Assembly: GCA_001600875.1 (NCBI GenBank)
Contig: BCLD01000011.1
Location: 564,355-628,354 of the forward strand
Length of the DNA stretch: 64,000 nucleotides
Origin: Solicoccozyma terricola
Taxonomy: Eukaryota; Basidiomycota; Tremellomycetes; Filobasidiales; Piskurozymaceae
Direction: 5' to 3'
In this document: piece after piece, positions 1 to 21,443 of the stretch
Layout of the letters: each line of letters opens with the position of its first letter
Numbering within the stretch: position 1 is the first letter of the stretch
The notes under the pieces: generated by a model
Database searches by the model: none
Seen by the model: only the letters and a program-made list of their open reading frames with translations
Told to the model about the DNA's origin: nothing
Made by a program: the position numbers and the translations under genes

Positions 1-391
1 GAAGGAGTGTGGTGGATGAACGAGGGGCCGGCCCTGGTAGTTGGGAGAAGTATGAGATGGGTGGTGTTGGATAGCTGATGTATGGCAGCACCGATATGCC
101 TCTCCCTCCCTCCCTGCTCCCCCCTATATACCATCCCCCCCCCCCTCTCCCATCCATCCCATCCCATCCCATCGCGAGGTAAGACGCGTCCAAGTTTGTG
201 ACGAATAGTGACTGAGCTCGCACAGACAACTAGGATCCGTCTCCTCCACACTTTCAATCCCCCATCCCAGCCACCATAGCAAAACCATGGCTGCCACTAT
301 TATAAAAGACTACAACCTACAACCGTTGCACCCAACCAACCTACTAACCAACCCAACCCAACCCAACCCAACCCAACAACCACATCCACCT
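1..391. other. Window edge, no gene model
   Basis: This stretch lies downstream of the first minus-strand gene and runs off the window. It holds short repeats only: CCCAT units near 151-172, a 12-base C run near 127-139, and an AACCC array near 349-377. A TATAAAA word sits at about 300-306 on the plus strand, but no supported plus-strand coding frame follows it. I cannot exclude that a last exon of the first gene extends into this region through another intron. Confidence 0.4.
331..378. repeat. AACCC short tandem array
   Basis: About six near-perfect AACCC (TTGGG) pentamers in tandem just beyond the proposed stop of the first gene. The preceding bases are a degenerate form of the same unit. 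It is a microsatellite; it is too short and too internal to call telomeric. Confidence 0.6.
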
Positions 392-2278
392 CTATTCCTC
401 ACCCAACATTGAATTCCCTACACTCATCTTCGGCGTCTCCTGTTGAAATTTATATTTACCCCTCCACGTCGTAAACGCTTGATCAAATGAATGATCCAAT
501 CGACCAGGTGCAAAGTCTCCTTCAGGTATTGAAGGGTACTCGTTCCGTGAAGTGGCGATATGGTTGAGGACAACTTCTTTAAGTTGTGTATTATGTGGAG
601 ATTGTCTCGGTGTTTTATCTGAACAATTGAAAAAAAAAAGAAAAAAAAAAAAAAAAAAACAGTTAAATCGGGTCAGTCAAAGTTTTCCCGCGGGGGGAAT
701 TTCTTCAAACCAGAACAAAAGGAAAAAAAAAAAAAAAAACTTCAACACTGACCCCAATCGAATCGCAAATTACCAAACCTCCATTCTCCAGAACCATCAG
801 GAGGTCTCATTCCATCCTCATAAGCAGGTATCATCCTTTTCCCATTCGTCATTCCCATCGCAGCCTGTATTGATTTTCGCACCAGAGACTGATGATAAGG
901 GAGGGAAGAGAAACCCCCCAATCGCTGATATGTCAGTACAAAAAAGCTTTTCCGTAAAACGGTCGAAAACAAGCAAAACTGTACCTGAATCTTAGCAGGT
1001 CGACTATCCGTCTTCTTCCCGTTTGCCATATAAATCACACCTCTCTCATCCACCTCCACACCTCCCTTCCCCTCATCCGAAGACGCTGAGCCTTCTCTAC
1101 GTTTCCGTTTACTACTTCGTGAAGGAGTCGGCTTTTGAGACGCCGATCGACCGCTGTTAAACGTCGGATCTCCACCATTGGTGTAGCCATTCATCATGTT
1201 ATGATCTTCTGGCGGTCGTTGTTGTTGTTGCTGATGTTGCTGCGGCGGCGGCGGTGGTGGTGGTGGTGCCGGTGGTGCCGGTGGTGCCTGCTTCATAGGG
1301 TCATAGTTTCCAAAAGCGGCAAAGTTCGTCGTCGTTGGATCAGGTAGCATCCCACGATTCGATTTATTAGGATCACCGGTCAATTGAATGGTATTGTTAC
1401 TCATCCTTCCAGAAACGACATTCGGTAATGTCGTTGAAGCTATATGCGACATCAATGCGTCCGATTGCATCGTGGGTAGCGGTTTCAGTTGGCTAGGGTC
1501 ATTTTGTAATCCAGAAAGCCCGTTGGTGGTTTGCGACGATTGTATTGTCCTTGTCAAAATGTCACTCCCCCGCGTTGCTGAAGTTCCCATTGACGCCGGG
1601 CTCAAGAATGTTGAGTTTCCACCACCACCACCACTTGGAATATCGTCCATGCCGCCGCCACCGCCCTTTGCGACAGGCATCAAGTTGGTCATCAACGTCG
1701 TCAACACGACATGTCGCTGATGCATCTCCTTGGTCACACGATCTTCCCAATCGCGTCTGCGCTCCAACTCGACTTGGAGAAATGCGATAACATCCGTTTG
1801 CGTCTTGAGCAGTGAATCCAGCTGTGTTTGGAGAGCGGCACGAAGGGGAGTCGAGTTGGACTGTGATGGAGATTCCCTGGAGAGAATGGTTGGTTGAGAT
1901 GGTAACGTTGGCTGAGCGGGTTGTGGTGTGGACATGTTCCGGTTCGAGGACGAGGACGATTGGGGGTGGTCCATATGGAGTATGCTCATCCCATTGCGGC
2001 CGCCTGGCTGGTCTGAAAAGGTATTCCCGTTTGTTCCAGGGGTAAGGTAGGAGCTGCCATAACCCATATCAGATCAGTATCTTTTCATCATCACCTGCCC
2101 GTCCAACGGCGTCACGCCTCACGACCTGCACTCACTGTTCATGCGAGTTGAGCTGATCCATCGATATCGACGGTCGATAACCACTTCCATCCGAGTGTTG
2201 TTGCTGCTGCTGCTGCTGATGCTGCTGCCGTTGTTGAGCATATCGCTGCATATCGGCAGATGACCAGCTCGCCATCAT
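392..2278 (-). CDS. Unrecognised Gln/Gly/Pro-rich protein, probably nuclear
   Basis: Four exons can be joined: 2278-2136, 2053-985, 888-753 and 618-392, giving about 524 residues. The start is the ATG pair at 2278, which precedes a Gln/His-rich stretch. The middle exon carries a segment of about 40 residues that could form a helix (many L, Q and E), then poly-Gly, a proline-plus-glutamine run and a basic cluster (SKRKRR) that looks like a nuclear localisation signal. The last 150 residues are compositionally normal, with words such as EWRFGNLRFDWDK and NEYPSIPEGDF, and probably hold the conserved domain. I do not recognise that domain. The low-complexity regions and basic cluster suggest a chromatin or transcription role, which is inference only. 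The 3' end at the TAG at 394-392 is the least certain part, because a GGTGAGG donor-like site lies just before it. Confidence 0.6.
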
Positions 2279-2604
2279 GAGCTGCGTCGCTGTTGAATTC
2301 TCTTCTCGCACACTCTTGTCGATGTTACCTGCGAGATGCTCCCCGCCCATTCTCCTACCGCTGCCCCGGTATCGTGTCACGTGTCGGGTTTGTTTACACT
2401 TTGACAGGATAGCACGGATAGCAGCCAACGCAGGGCACCAACTGCCATGTCCGTCGGCGTCTGTCTGACAAATGGGAGTCACCGATAAGCTGTGAGAGAC
2501 GGCAGGCAGGCAGTCGCACGGACATGGCACCCTTTGAAAGCAAATCTTTTTTTTTCTCATATCACTATAGAAGCTTGACCATTAATGTCCCCATGGCCCG
2601 CTCG
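2279..2604. promoter_or_regulatory. Spacer and promoter of the first gene
   Basis: 326 bases between the start of the first gene and the stop of PNS1, both on the minus strand. A CACGTG palindrome lies at 2378-2383, about 100 bases upstream of the start. No coding frame in it is supported; the frame that continues upstream of the ATG is Cys-rich and unconvincing. Confidence 0.4.
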
Positions 2605-5171
2605 TCACGCGTGCGAGACTGGTTCCAAAACCTTGGGGTACAATTGAGCCACCATCCCGAACAACTCTGGTGAGCGATCGCGCAGAATCCTGCGACAGAT
2701 TAGGTAAATCAGCATAAGGTGGATATCTTCAAATCAATCCAATAGCCTACTCGGGGTCCTCTGCCATGCCGACGAACAACACGCTGACGCCACCATCTAG
2801 TGCGCTACTTAGCGTTAGTCCAGCATTCAAACCAATCAAGAATGCGAAGAGTATGATGACCCTGTAGCCTCCGAGAATTAGCACAGTAAACACCGCCGTG
2901 ATATGCATAGAAACACTTACGCAGAATACCTGAGATACGAAAGTCCATGTCAGTCAGGAAGGGGTCGGGGGCGACATGTCAATCGAGGTTTGCACTCACT
3001 GTCCATCCGAGTTGTAACTGGGATTTGTATATCTTAGATAAAGATAGGCGAAAGAGCTGCATAGTAAGCCGACGACGTAGGCGCCAAATGTCAAGGCAAT
3101 CGACACAATCGAATCATTGACCAGGGCGTCGATTCCTGAAAAGTATACAAGGTCAGGAAGCTGACCCTGCGAATGCACGATACAACGTTTTGCAATTTCC
3201 GACTCAGCAGCTCACCCCTATTTTTAAACAAGTGCCAGGTATCCTTTGCAGCGGGGATCTGACGAACGGCAGCAAATTACGGAGTCAACTTCCGAAGCAG
3301 ATAAGGGTGATCATGATGCTTGAGTGACATGCACCGCCCAGACGGCCCGGCACAGAGCAAACACGCAGGCTGTAAGAAATTCACATATGATTTCCCATAC
3401 AACGCTGCGAATACGTATAGACAGTCAGTCATCAACTCCACCAATATCGACTCTCAAAATGGACCGACCAATTTCAATGCTATAAATCGATTTGGCAAAA
3501 GTCAGCTGATGAGCGGTGAGTTGGAAAGATAGCCACCTCGGACGAACTAGGCATATCTATTGAAGTACCTAACCGCAGACTCGATACAACCCACGCAGCA
3601 TGATGCAATGCAGGCTAGAATCGCTCCCACGGCTATCCCGTCGAAGGTGACTTGTCGTTAGGTGCGCTGTCACTCGCGTTTACCTTCCCTCACTCACCAT
3701 CACCCTGTCCCGATTCGTACTGTGACAACAGCCTGAGCAGCTGCCTCAAGATTTCTAGTATCGTCACAATCAAACTACCAAAGGCGATTGAACCCAAAGA
3801 CGTCGTCGTTGCCCTTACGAAACTTGACCAATTCGCATGTTTTGGCATTCCTCCTTCGCCACCCTTGGCCATAGGGCCCATGTAATACCACTGACCAAAC
3901 GACCCGCCGGCAAGTGTAGCAAGACAAACGTTTCCGATAACTTGGGAAATCCAGAGAAAAGCGAATGTGGCAGCGAAGACGAGACCTGCAACGGTGCTGC
4001 TGCTGCAGGAAGTCGTAGCGCAGGCAGGTGATCCAGGGGTATAGGAGACGTATATCGCGGTCACTGTGAAGCTATACCAGACGGAAAGCATAGATTGTAC
4101 TACTAGTCCTGCAACCACCACACCGTAGACACTGGAGAAAATGACGCCCGTCAGAATTGACTTGCGGAAGGTGGTTTTGTCGCCATACCTACCTAGGGTG
4201 ATGCTTGGCAATATCCATCGTTATCTGGAGGCACAACCTGGCGAACGGAATCCTGCGGTAGGCATCACGGTAAAAGGATAACAAAAAAAAAAGGTGAGCT
4301 CATCAGCTGACACTAAGCGAACGATATTGCCGACATACCTCTTCCACATGAACCAGAAACTCAGGATGGAGATGATGGAGATGATTAAGAATATAATCGC
4401 GCCACTGTAATATTTGATAATAAAGTAATCTGCGACGACATGGAGATAGGGTAATTAATTCTGCATTTGCACCGGTGACATCCAGGGTCGACACTCACAA
4501 ATACAGAATCCGATGTTGAACACCACGCTGAGAACGAGAGTCGCTTGCATGATGATCTTGGTGAAAGCTCTCACCAGCTGGAAATTGAAGTTGTAGCCTC
4601 GAATTTGACGGTAATGTTTTCAACCTGAACTTACCACGAGATAAAGAGCCGAGAGCAGGAATGCCAAAGCTGCGACCAAGAGGAACATGTACACTGTCTG
4701 ACGGTCTAGGGTTATGCTAGTGCCAGTACCGCCCTGCGAAGCATTGCCAAATCCACCCCCAAGCCCATTATACTTGGAATAGTTGTGCAGTACAATGCCA
4801 GAGAGTGCGGCAAACCCAAGCACCGTGATAATGAACAATATCAAAGGTATCGGGTCTCTGATCTTGCGCTTAGGTTTGAATCGACCATTCGAGTTATCCG
4901 CAACCTTCTCGCCACCCATTGCGGGCTCTTGGTATTGGCCCATGGGAGGTGGAGGGCCCGAGGGTGGTGGGGCATAATATCCCTGTGGCTGAGTCTGAGG
5001 AGCACCTCCGTAGTATGGCGCCTGACCAGTCGGTGGCGCAGCATAGTACCCTGCCGCCTGACCTTGAGGAGCAGGATTGTAATTATTGTATGCGCCGCTT
5101 GGAGCGTATTGCTGGGATGCTTTTCCAGCTTCGCTGAATTGACCCTGCTGTTCCGGATAGTATGTGGCCAT
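2605..5171 (-). CDS. PNS1: PNS1, choline-transporter-like (CTL/SLC44) membrane protein
   Basis: A multi-pass plasma-membrane protein of the CTL family. Despite the family name, choline transport by fungal Pns1 is not established. Thirteen exons: 5171-4635, 4577-4499, 4429-4339, 4252-4193, 4131-3698, 3632-3548, 3479-3469, 3404-3385, 3258-3216, 3135-3000, 2929-2921, 2861-2751 and 2689-2605; 566 residues. The N-terminus is a Tyr/Gln/Pro/Gly-rich cytosolic tail, followed by KPKRKIRDPI and the first membrane helix. Family signatures restored across introns include DIAKHHPSVYG, SVWYSFTVTAIYV, NVCLATLAGG, LYGKSY, AAKDTWHLFKNRGIDALVNDS and a C-terminal PELFGMVAQLYPKV. Exons of 11, 20 and 9 nt are needed to keep the frame and restore conserved residues. 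The stop in the unspliced frame near 2747 is removed by the last intron. Confidence 0.93.
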
Positions 5172-5434
5172 GTCTGTCTGTGACCTGGAATACTGATCCT
5201 CTGTAGATTTAGTTGTTGGAGGGGGATGTTGATGAATGGATTGGACCAGTGTAAAATGTCAACATGGGGTCAATAATTAAATGACGGAAGTAAACGGTGG
5301 CACGATGACATCAGAATGTTCGCTCTTGGCAACCGGCATCGACATCGATTTACAACAGGTGAATGGAATGGGAAGACCACACAACAACGACCCCGACTCC
5401 CCATGTAGGCAGGCCCAGCCAGCTGGACGTTTGT

Positions 5435-9146
<3,712 letters not shown>

Positions 9147-9236
9147 GATGAGAGTGGGAGGAGTTGGGCAGTCGAGTGTATGGAGACGAGAGAGTGGGCC
9201 GGGAGGGGAATAGGGGGGATGGCTTCATTTATCGCG

Positions 9237-9242
9237 ACGCGT
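9237..9242. promoter_or_regulatory. MCB-like ACGCGT box
   Basis: An exact ACGCGT, the MluI cell-cycle box bound by MBF/Swi6-type complexes in fungi. It sits 91 bases upstream of the MCM3 ATG. Yeast MCM and other replication genes are classic targets, so position and gene agree. The binding itself is inferred. Confidence 0.6.
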
Positions 9243-9328
9243 CTGGAGATTGATAAGGGGATTGCAGGGATGTCACGCGGTGAATGACGTGGCTGGTGGG
9301 AGGAGAGAGGGTGGGGTGGGTGGCAACC

Positions 9329-9408
9329 AACTATCATTTTACTCGCAATGACGTGGCAACTCTGCTTGAGATTTTAACTATCATCTTACTCACAATGACG
9401 TGGCCACT
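9329..9408. repeat. 33-bp imperfect direct repeat carrying TGACGTGG
   Basis: Copies at 9329-9361 and 9376-9408, 47 bases apart, matching at 30 of 33 positions by eye. Each contains AATGACGTGGC. A third TGACGTGG at 9285-9292 has no repeat flanks. The core is a CRE/bZIP-type site. Confidence 0.75.
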
Positions 9409-9440
9409 CCACCCCCGGCTGATGATGTAATCAGAGCGAG

Positions 9441-9448
9441 TTCTAGAA
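9441..9448. promoter_or_regulatory. Heat-shock element TTCTAGAA
   Basis: A perfect inverted pair of nGAAn units (TTCTAGAA) 103 bases upstream of the STI1 ATG. STI1 is a known heat-shock-factor target in yeast, which makes a functional element plausible. Confidence 0.6.
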
Positions 9449-9550
9449 AGCTCACCGTTCCATTGAATCCCCGTCGACGGAAAGCAGAAAGGTGCATCCA
9501 GCTGCTCAACATCATCCTCATTCATCCACATTCAGTACTCTTCCCGCAAT

Positions 9551-12301
9551 ATGGCAGACGTGAGTCTAGTCTGCAGCATCTGGGAGCGTCCGGCGACAGA
9601 TGGCTGATCCTTTCACTTTCCTTGTATTACCCTTCCTTCATCCCACTCCCCTTCCCCTACCATCGCCTCCCTTTTTACTCCCATAGGCTGCAACCCTCAA
9701 AGCACAAGCCAACGCCGCTTTCTCCGCTAAACAATTCGAAAAGGCAACCGAATTGTACACCCTAGCCATCCAAGCAGATCCCACAAACCATGTGTTATTC
9801 TCAAACAGAAGTGCATCGAAGAGTAGTTTGAAAGATTATCAAGGAGCTTTGGAAGACGCGGAAAAGGCGATAGAGTTGGATAAGTCTTTTGTTAAAGGTT
9901 TTGTAAGGAAAGGTGCAGCTTTGCATGGTTTGAAGCAGTATGAAGAAGCAGTGTTCGCTTAGTGAGTTTCCGAGAAGAAAGTTCCTCATCGCCTCCCGCC
10001 TCCCACCTCCCTCTATCTACCCTTACTCACCGCCCCTCCCCTCCCCCCCCCACCCCCCTCTCTTCCAACGCAGCGAGGAAGGCCTCCAAATCGACCCAAC
10101 AAACACCGCGCTCTCCAAAGGCCTAGCCGACGTAAAAACAATCCTAGACCGTCAAGGACCCCCAGATCCCACAGGTGGACTTGGCAAAATGTTTTCAGAC
10201 CCAAACATGTTGGGTAAATTGGCTACTAATCCGAAAACTAAGGAATTCATGAATGATGCTTCGTTTGTGGAGAAATTGAAGGCACTTCAGGGTGGGAAAA
10301 CGGATGTTAGTGGGATGTTGCAGGATCCTAGGATGATGACTGTGCTAGGCGTTTTGATGGGGATTGATTTGGTAAGTTTTATGCCGAAAAAGGGGATAAT
10401 ATTTCGAAAAAAAAACCTAAGAATTACCCGTTTTACTGAAACACCTTCCTGCCGACCGTATTTGTTCCATTTTTTGGTTTTGTTTCCATCTTCTCTTCCT
10501 CCCACAGCAAGCATTCGAAAGACCAGAAGGATCAGATGCCGTTCCTCCAGGATTCAACGTGCCAAAAGATTCTGATGGAGATATCAACATGGATGCACCT
10601 ACATCATCATCATCCAGAGGTGCAACCGTCCAAGACGACGATGCAGAAACTCCTCGATCGACCACGAAATCTTCCTCGAAACCAACACCAGCTGCTGTCC
10701 CTGAGCCGGTACAGGACACAGAGGAAGAGGTTGCGAAGAAGAAGGCTCTAGCGTTGAAGGCGGAAGGATCGGAGGCGTATAAGAAGAGGGACTTTGATGG
10801 TGCGGTTGAAAAGTTTAAAGAGGCTTGGGAGGTGTGGCAAGGTGATGTTTCGTTTTTAACGAATTTGGCGGGTGAGTTTGCCGTTTCGTTTCGTTTTCTG
10901 GGTTTACCCGTCGAGGGAAATTGTGTGATTTCTTTTTCAGGAGGACGTGGTGTACTGACTTGATTCAATCCCCATCCAGCCGTCTACTTTGAACAAGAGA
11001 ACTGGACGGCATGTATCGAAGCGTGCGAAAAAGCAGTTGAAGAGGGTCGATCGTTGCGTACCGATTACAAGATCATCGCCAAGTGAGTTTCTTTCACATA
11101 GAACCTTTTGTTAATATGAAGGGGACTCGAAGCTGATGCCCCATGTCACACGTCCACAGAGCACTAGGTCGTATAGGCTCAGCTTACGAGAAACAAGGCG
11201 ACCTTACCAACGCCGTTAAATACTACTCCAAGTCGTTGACGGAGCATCGAACACCCGACGTGTTGACGAAATTGCGGCAGGTGAGAAACGGGGCCTAGGG
11301 TTGAGCCTGAAGACCTCTCGTGCGCGGCTGACTTAGAAGCACGCGGTCTCATTCGTTTATCAGGCTGAAAAGGCGAAGAAGGAGGCTGAGATTCAAGCGT
11401 ACATTGATCCTGAGTTGGCTGAGAAGGCAAGGGAGGAGGGAAATGCTGCTTTCAAGGTGGGTGTGTTCTTGTTTTCGTTATACCTCTCCCGATTGTGAAT
11501 CGCTGACTTTTTTCTGAATTTCTTGCTAGGCGGGGTCATTCGCCGATGCCGTCAAGCTCTACACTGAGGCTATCAAGCGACTTCCGTGAGTGTCGAGTTC
11601 CGTTTGCCCTCTCCTCCCAGCCTAACAATCGTATCGTCACCCCCGCCGTTGCCCTCCTCTCCCTTCTGTAGCACCGACCCTCGAGGCTACAACAACCGAG
11701 CTGCAGCATACACCAAACTCGCCGCGCTTCCCGAGGCGCTCAAAGATGCAGACAAGGCCATTGAGATCGATCCAAAGTTTGTCAAGGCGTTCATCAGGAA
11801 GAGCATGGTGTTGATTGGCATGAAGGAGCCTTCCAAGGCAATGGAAGCTTGTCAAGCTGTGAGTAGGGGTTGCTGATCGTACGTGCAGGGAAGGTTCTCG
11901 CCGCTGATGTTTTCTCTCTTGGATTGCGTGCCCAGGCAACCGACGCGGACATTGAGAAGAAGGTGGGTGATTACTTACCTACCATCCGTTTTAGTCCAGT
12001 TACTGACTTTGCGATGATATCTCCTCTCTCCATCCAGCACACCCGTGAGATCGAGGGTCAAATGCAAAAGGCAATGAACGAGATGTACACTCAACGAGCT
12101 GGTGAAACCGAAGAGCAGACGTTGGAGCGAGCGATGCGTGATCCTGAGATTCAAGAAATCATGTCGGACCCAGTGATGAACTCGATTCTTCAACAAGCTC
12201 AACAAAACCCTCGAGCGCTTAACGATCACATGTCTAAATCTCCTATGATCAAGGCTAAAATCCAGAAATTGATCGCTGCTGGGATCATCAAGACTCGTTG
12301 A
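9551..12301 (+). CDS. STI1: STI1/HOP, Hsp70-Hsp90 organizing co-chaperone
   Basis: A cytosolic adaptor that hands clients from Hsp70 to Hsp90. Eleven exons: 9551-9559, 9687-9961, 10074-10371, 10508-10871, 10980-11082, 11160-11280, 11364-11456, 11530-11585, 11672-11858, 11936-11962 and 12038-12301; 598 residues. Order of domains: TPR1 (residues about 3-105, LKAQANAAFSAKQFEKA), a DP/STI1 repeat (MLGKLATNPKTKEFM), an acidic/Ser linker, TPR2A, TPR2B (AREEGNAAFKAGSF, RGYNNRAAAYTKL), and a C-terminal DP2 repeat ending in IKKLI-type AAGI. The first coding exon is only nine bases (ATG GCA GAC), so the model depends on the acceptor at 9686. Full family length, with no missing part. Confidence 0.96.
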
Positions 12302-12993
12302 GGTTGTGTGGGTTTGTACGGGAGAGAGTATATTTTAATCACATGAGATAGGCGGGGGGATGTGTAGAATGTCCTTTTTTTTTTTGCAATGACATGATGA
12401 TTTTGCCACGTCGTCTTTCGTGCGAACGGGGGGCGCCATCAACCGGGATTCGTTTGTTCCTGAATGTCTCGTTGATATCAATTGCAAGATCAGGTCCGAC
12501 GCAAACGACTCTGAGGCGAGGCGACGCCAGAGGTCTCTCCCGCGTAGTCATTAATTAATAATTAATCCATACGTCGCAATCACTGTGCTACTCTATCCTA
12601 TGATAAAAAGATTCTGTCAATCTTTGGTTGCAGGAAGCCCACCCAAATGGTTCAGAGCCATCGACTAAACCTTTCATCTAATATCTCGGGGTCGTGCCTC
12701 TATCCCCCATATATTACAACCACCACCGTCGAGGGAGGTCATGCGAAGAAAGGGTATTTTGCTTCATTTGCATTCGCAAGAGACCCAGTATTCCTCAACC
12801 TGGAAAGCCTGTAGCCCCCAAAAAACACTTGCACTTTCAACCCAACCAACCTAGCCTAAAAAAGGACGAGGGGGCGTATAGAGTATCCCCCACATCGTTC
12901 TTGTTTTGGTACATACATACATGGAAATGAGCAAAACAGGATAAGTAAAATGGAAGACAAGTTGTAAGTTTTCCTAGTTCCCGGATCAAGTAT

Positions 12994-13017
12994 CCCCCCC
13001 CCCCCCCCCCCCCCCCC
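12994..13017. repeat. 24-nt C homopolymer
   Basis: Uninterrupted run of C in the gene-poor region. Length in the assembly is unlikely to be exact. Confidence 0.8.
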
Positions 13018-13188
13018 AAGCATCCTTGCTGTCGTCGTCGTCGTTCCTGAAAAAGAGTTTTAGAGAAAATTCCCAAAAGACCCCCTGTAAAAGAATATCT
13101 TGTGCCAGGATTGGGCGACGAATTTCCGCGGGGGAGGTTCAAGGGAATGCCAATTGGACAGAGCGGAACGGGCGGGTGGGTGTTAATA

Positions 13189-13190
<2 letters not shown>

Positions 13191-13251
<61 letters not shown>

Positions 13252-13351
13252 NNNNNNNNNNNNNNNNNNNNNNNNNNNNNNNNNNNNNNNNNNNNNNNNN
13301 NNNNNNNNNNNNNNNNNNNNNNNNNNNNNNNNNNNNNNNNNNNNNNNNNNN

Positions 13352-13384
<33 letters not shown>
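13191..13384. repeat. C homopolymer split by a 100-N gap
   Basis: 61 C at 13191-13251, exactly 100 N at 13252-13351, then 33 C at 13352-13384. The round N number marks a scaffold gap of unknown true size, probably caused by the homopolymer. The proline-only frames across it are artefacts. Confidence 0.9.
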
Positions 13385-13386
<2 letters not shown>

Positions 13387-15235
13387 GTTCTTGGCTAACG
13401 CACATTTCTGAACGTGCGCAGACAACTCCCCCTCTGCAAAAATCCCCTTTCCAACCATTCCTTCGAAAAAAAACATGGCCGGCGGTAATGGCCCCCAGAT
13501 CCCCCCTTCCCCTTCCCCTTCCCCCTCCCTTCGTTCAAAAAGGATCTGCGCCGCTCTGTTGCCATTTGATTTTTGAAGTTACCTTACGTCAGGAAAACCC
13601 GCGGTTGTGCCACGCCACGCCGGGAAGACAACGACGGGAGGGGGGCATTCCTGGCTTTTTTTTCAACCCGGGGGAAGTAGGGAGGAAGGGAGGAAGGGAG
13701 GGAGAGGGGGAGCACGGAGGGAGAACAAAGCACCAGACCCAACACCCGAAAACCCCCGTTCGTACCACCAAGAAAGACAGCCCATGGTCGCGCAGTCAGT
13801 CCCGTCCGTTCTTTATATACATTTTCCTCTGTTGAATCTGCTGCCGTCGCGCGGTCTCTTGAGTTTTTCGGGTTTCGGAGTGCTGTGTCTGTGTCTGTGT
13901 GTCTGTGTCTCTGTGTGTCTGTGTTGTCCCTGTGTATGATTCCCCCGCTTACCTTCCTCCCCGTCCCCACCCTCCAGCGAGACAAGTCGAGACCGCCCCC
14001 CCTCCCTTCCCTCCCGCCGTCGGTACTTTCCACAGACAAACCAGGGCCCGTGAGAAAACACACACATCTTGATCCCCTCCCTGCCCCCCTTCCACCTCCC
14101 GCCCTTCCCTTCCCTTCCCTCCCTTCCGTCCTCCTGTTTGCCCCGCTGGCTGGGTACCACCTATGGCGAACCAAAACCACTTTTGATAATTTCATTCAGT
14201 CATCCCAATTCCCCCCCCTCTCTAACACACATGAACATATCCGAAATCAAACAAGAAAAAAGAAAAAAGGAAGAAAATAAATTATTAGCAACCGACGGGG
14301 GAGGGTGTTCAAACTTCGTAGCTACGAAAACGAAAAGCAAGGAAAACCAACCAACCAAACAACCAACCAACAACAAGGAAAGAGTTGACAGTTTACAGTT
14401 TAACACCCACCCAACCCACCCACCCGAAAAACCCCGCGATCGACTAGAAATCTCAAACCCCCTCTCCCCCGGCTGTTAATTCCCATCCATATCATATTCT
14501 CGGAGGGCTCCCAAGTTGTTATAATACAAGTATCGGGGGATTTTCAATAGGAGAAAAACCGGGGGGAGGGGGCAACACTTCCAAGAAATCCCAAAACTAC
14601 CACGAGTTCTTTCTCGTTCTTCGCAAACAAATCCCAACAAACTCCCGGTAATAAAGGGAGGTTCGGTGTCCCGTCGGGGAGATTTTTCTTTTTTTGTTAA
14701 CGTATAGGAGAAGAGGGGAGAACTTTGGGTTTGGAGTAGAGGGACTGTGCTTTTCGTGAGTGTTTCCGTCGTCTTTGATGATCGGCAGGAGTCGTGAGAT
14801 GGCGCCCGGGGGGGACGGGGGGGAGGGGGCGGGGACGGGGAGAAGTTACATTCCCCACATCTTCCGATCGGGATAGCGAGATGGGGGGTTGTTGAGAAGA
14901 GAAAACCCGCCGTGGAGAAGCCCGAAGTCGAAGTCATGGAATTTCATAAACACGCATGCATGCATGCATCGTTGGTGGTGGTGGTGGTGGTGGTGGTGCG
15001 CACTGAACTGACATCCCACCGAAACCAACATTCCATCTTCACAGCGCTTCGGACAAACCTCTTCTCATTCATACCCCCGGTATCAACCACCTCCTTTGTC
15101 AAACGAACGGTCAAACGAAACCCCCCCACCGCCCACCCCCACCGCCCACCCCCATCCCCCGCGGAGAGAAAAAGAGCGACGGCTGAGTGATTCATTATTC
15201 CCAGCTCCGACCTTTTTCCTTCGTTCTTCTACTAG

Positions 15236-21229
<5,994 letters not shown>

Positions 21230-21443
21230 TGACTAGATTTAGTGTTTATCTGTGTTTTTGTATGGGTAGCGTAGCGCCCAGTCTTGTAGATTGTTACTCG
21301 ACGCTGCTTTCGATGAATGTAAGCGAGGACATATTTGCAGATCTTTGGTCCACGGCCCGGTGAAAGCTGCCTCCACTTCCTACGAAATAGCCATCGCATG
21401 TCCCGACATTCAACCACCCCACATACATCCATACAACCGCACG

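Larger units (their letters stand above)
9147..9550. promoter_or_regulatory. Bidirectional MCM3/STI1 promoter
   Basis: 404 bases between two divergent start codons. It holds an MCB box, three TGACGTGG boxes (9285, 9349 and 9396; the last two inside a 33-bp direct repeat) and a palindromic heat-shock core next to STI1. No coding frame is supported. Confidence 0.7.
12302..15235. other. Gene-poor region upstream of the GATA factor
   Basis: About 2.9 kb with no coding frame that looks real. It contains C homopolymers, the scaffold gap, a TG/TCTG-rich stretch near 13881-13935, and many C- and G-rich short runs. It may hold the long 5' leader, upstream exons and promoter of the GATA gene to its right; a strong acceptor (pyrimidine tract then TACTAG) ends at 15235. 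An ATG-led short frame at about 14937 is one possible first exon, but I could not find a convincing donor. Confidence 0.5.

Noticed and set aside
349..377. AACCC array as a telomere remnant
   Set aside because: Only about six units, the unit is not a known fungal telomere repeat, and genes lie immediately beside it.
552..995. Lys-rich plus-strand frame
   Set aside because: It comes from A-rich intron tracts of the minus-strand gene; it has no conserved content.
13026..13835. Open frames crossing the N gap with poly-Pro or poly-Gly
   Set aside because: They consist of the homopolymer and unknown bases, and flanks show no protein-like composition.
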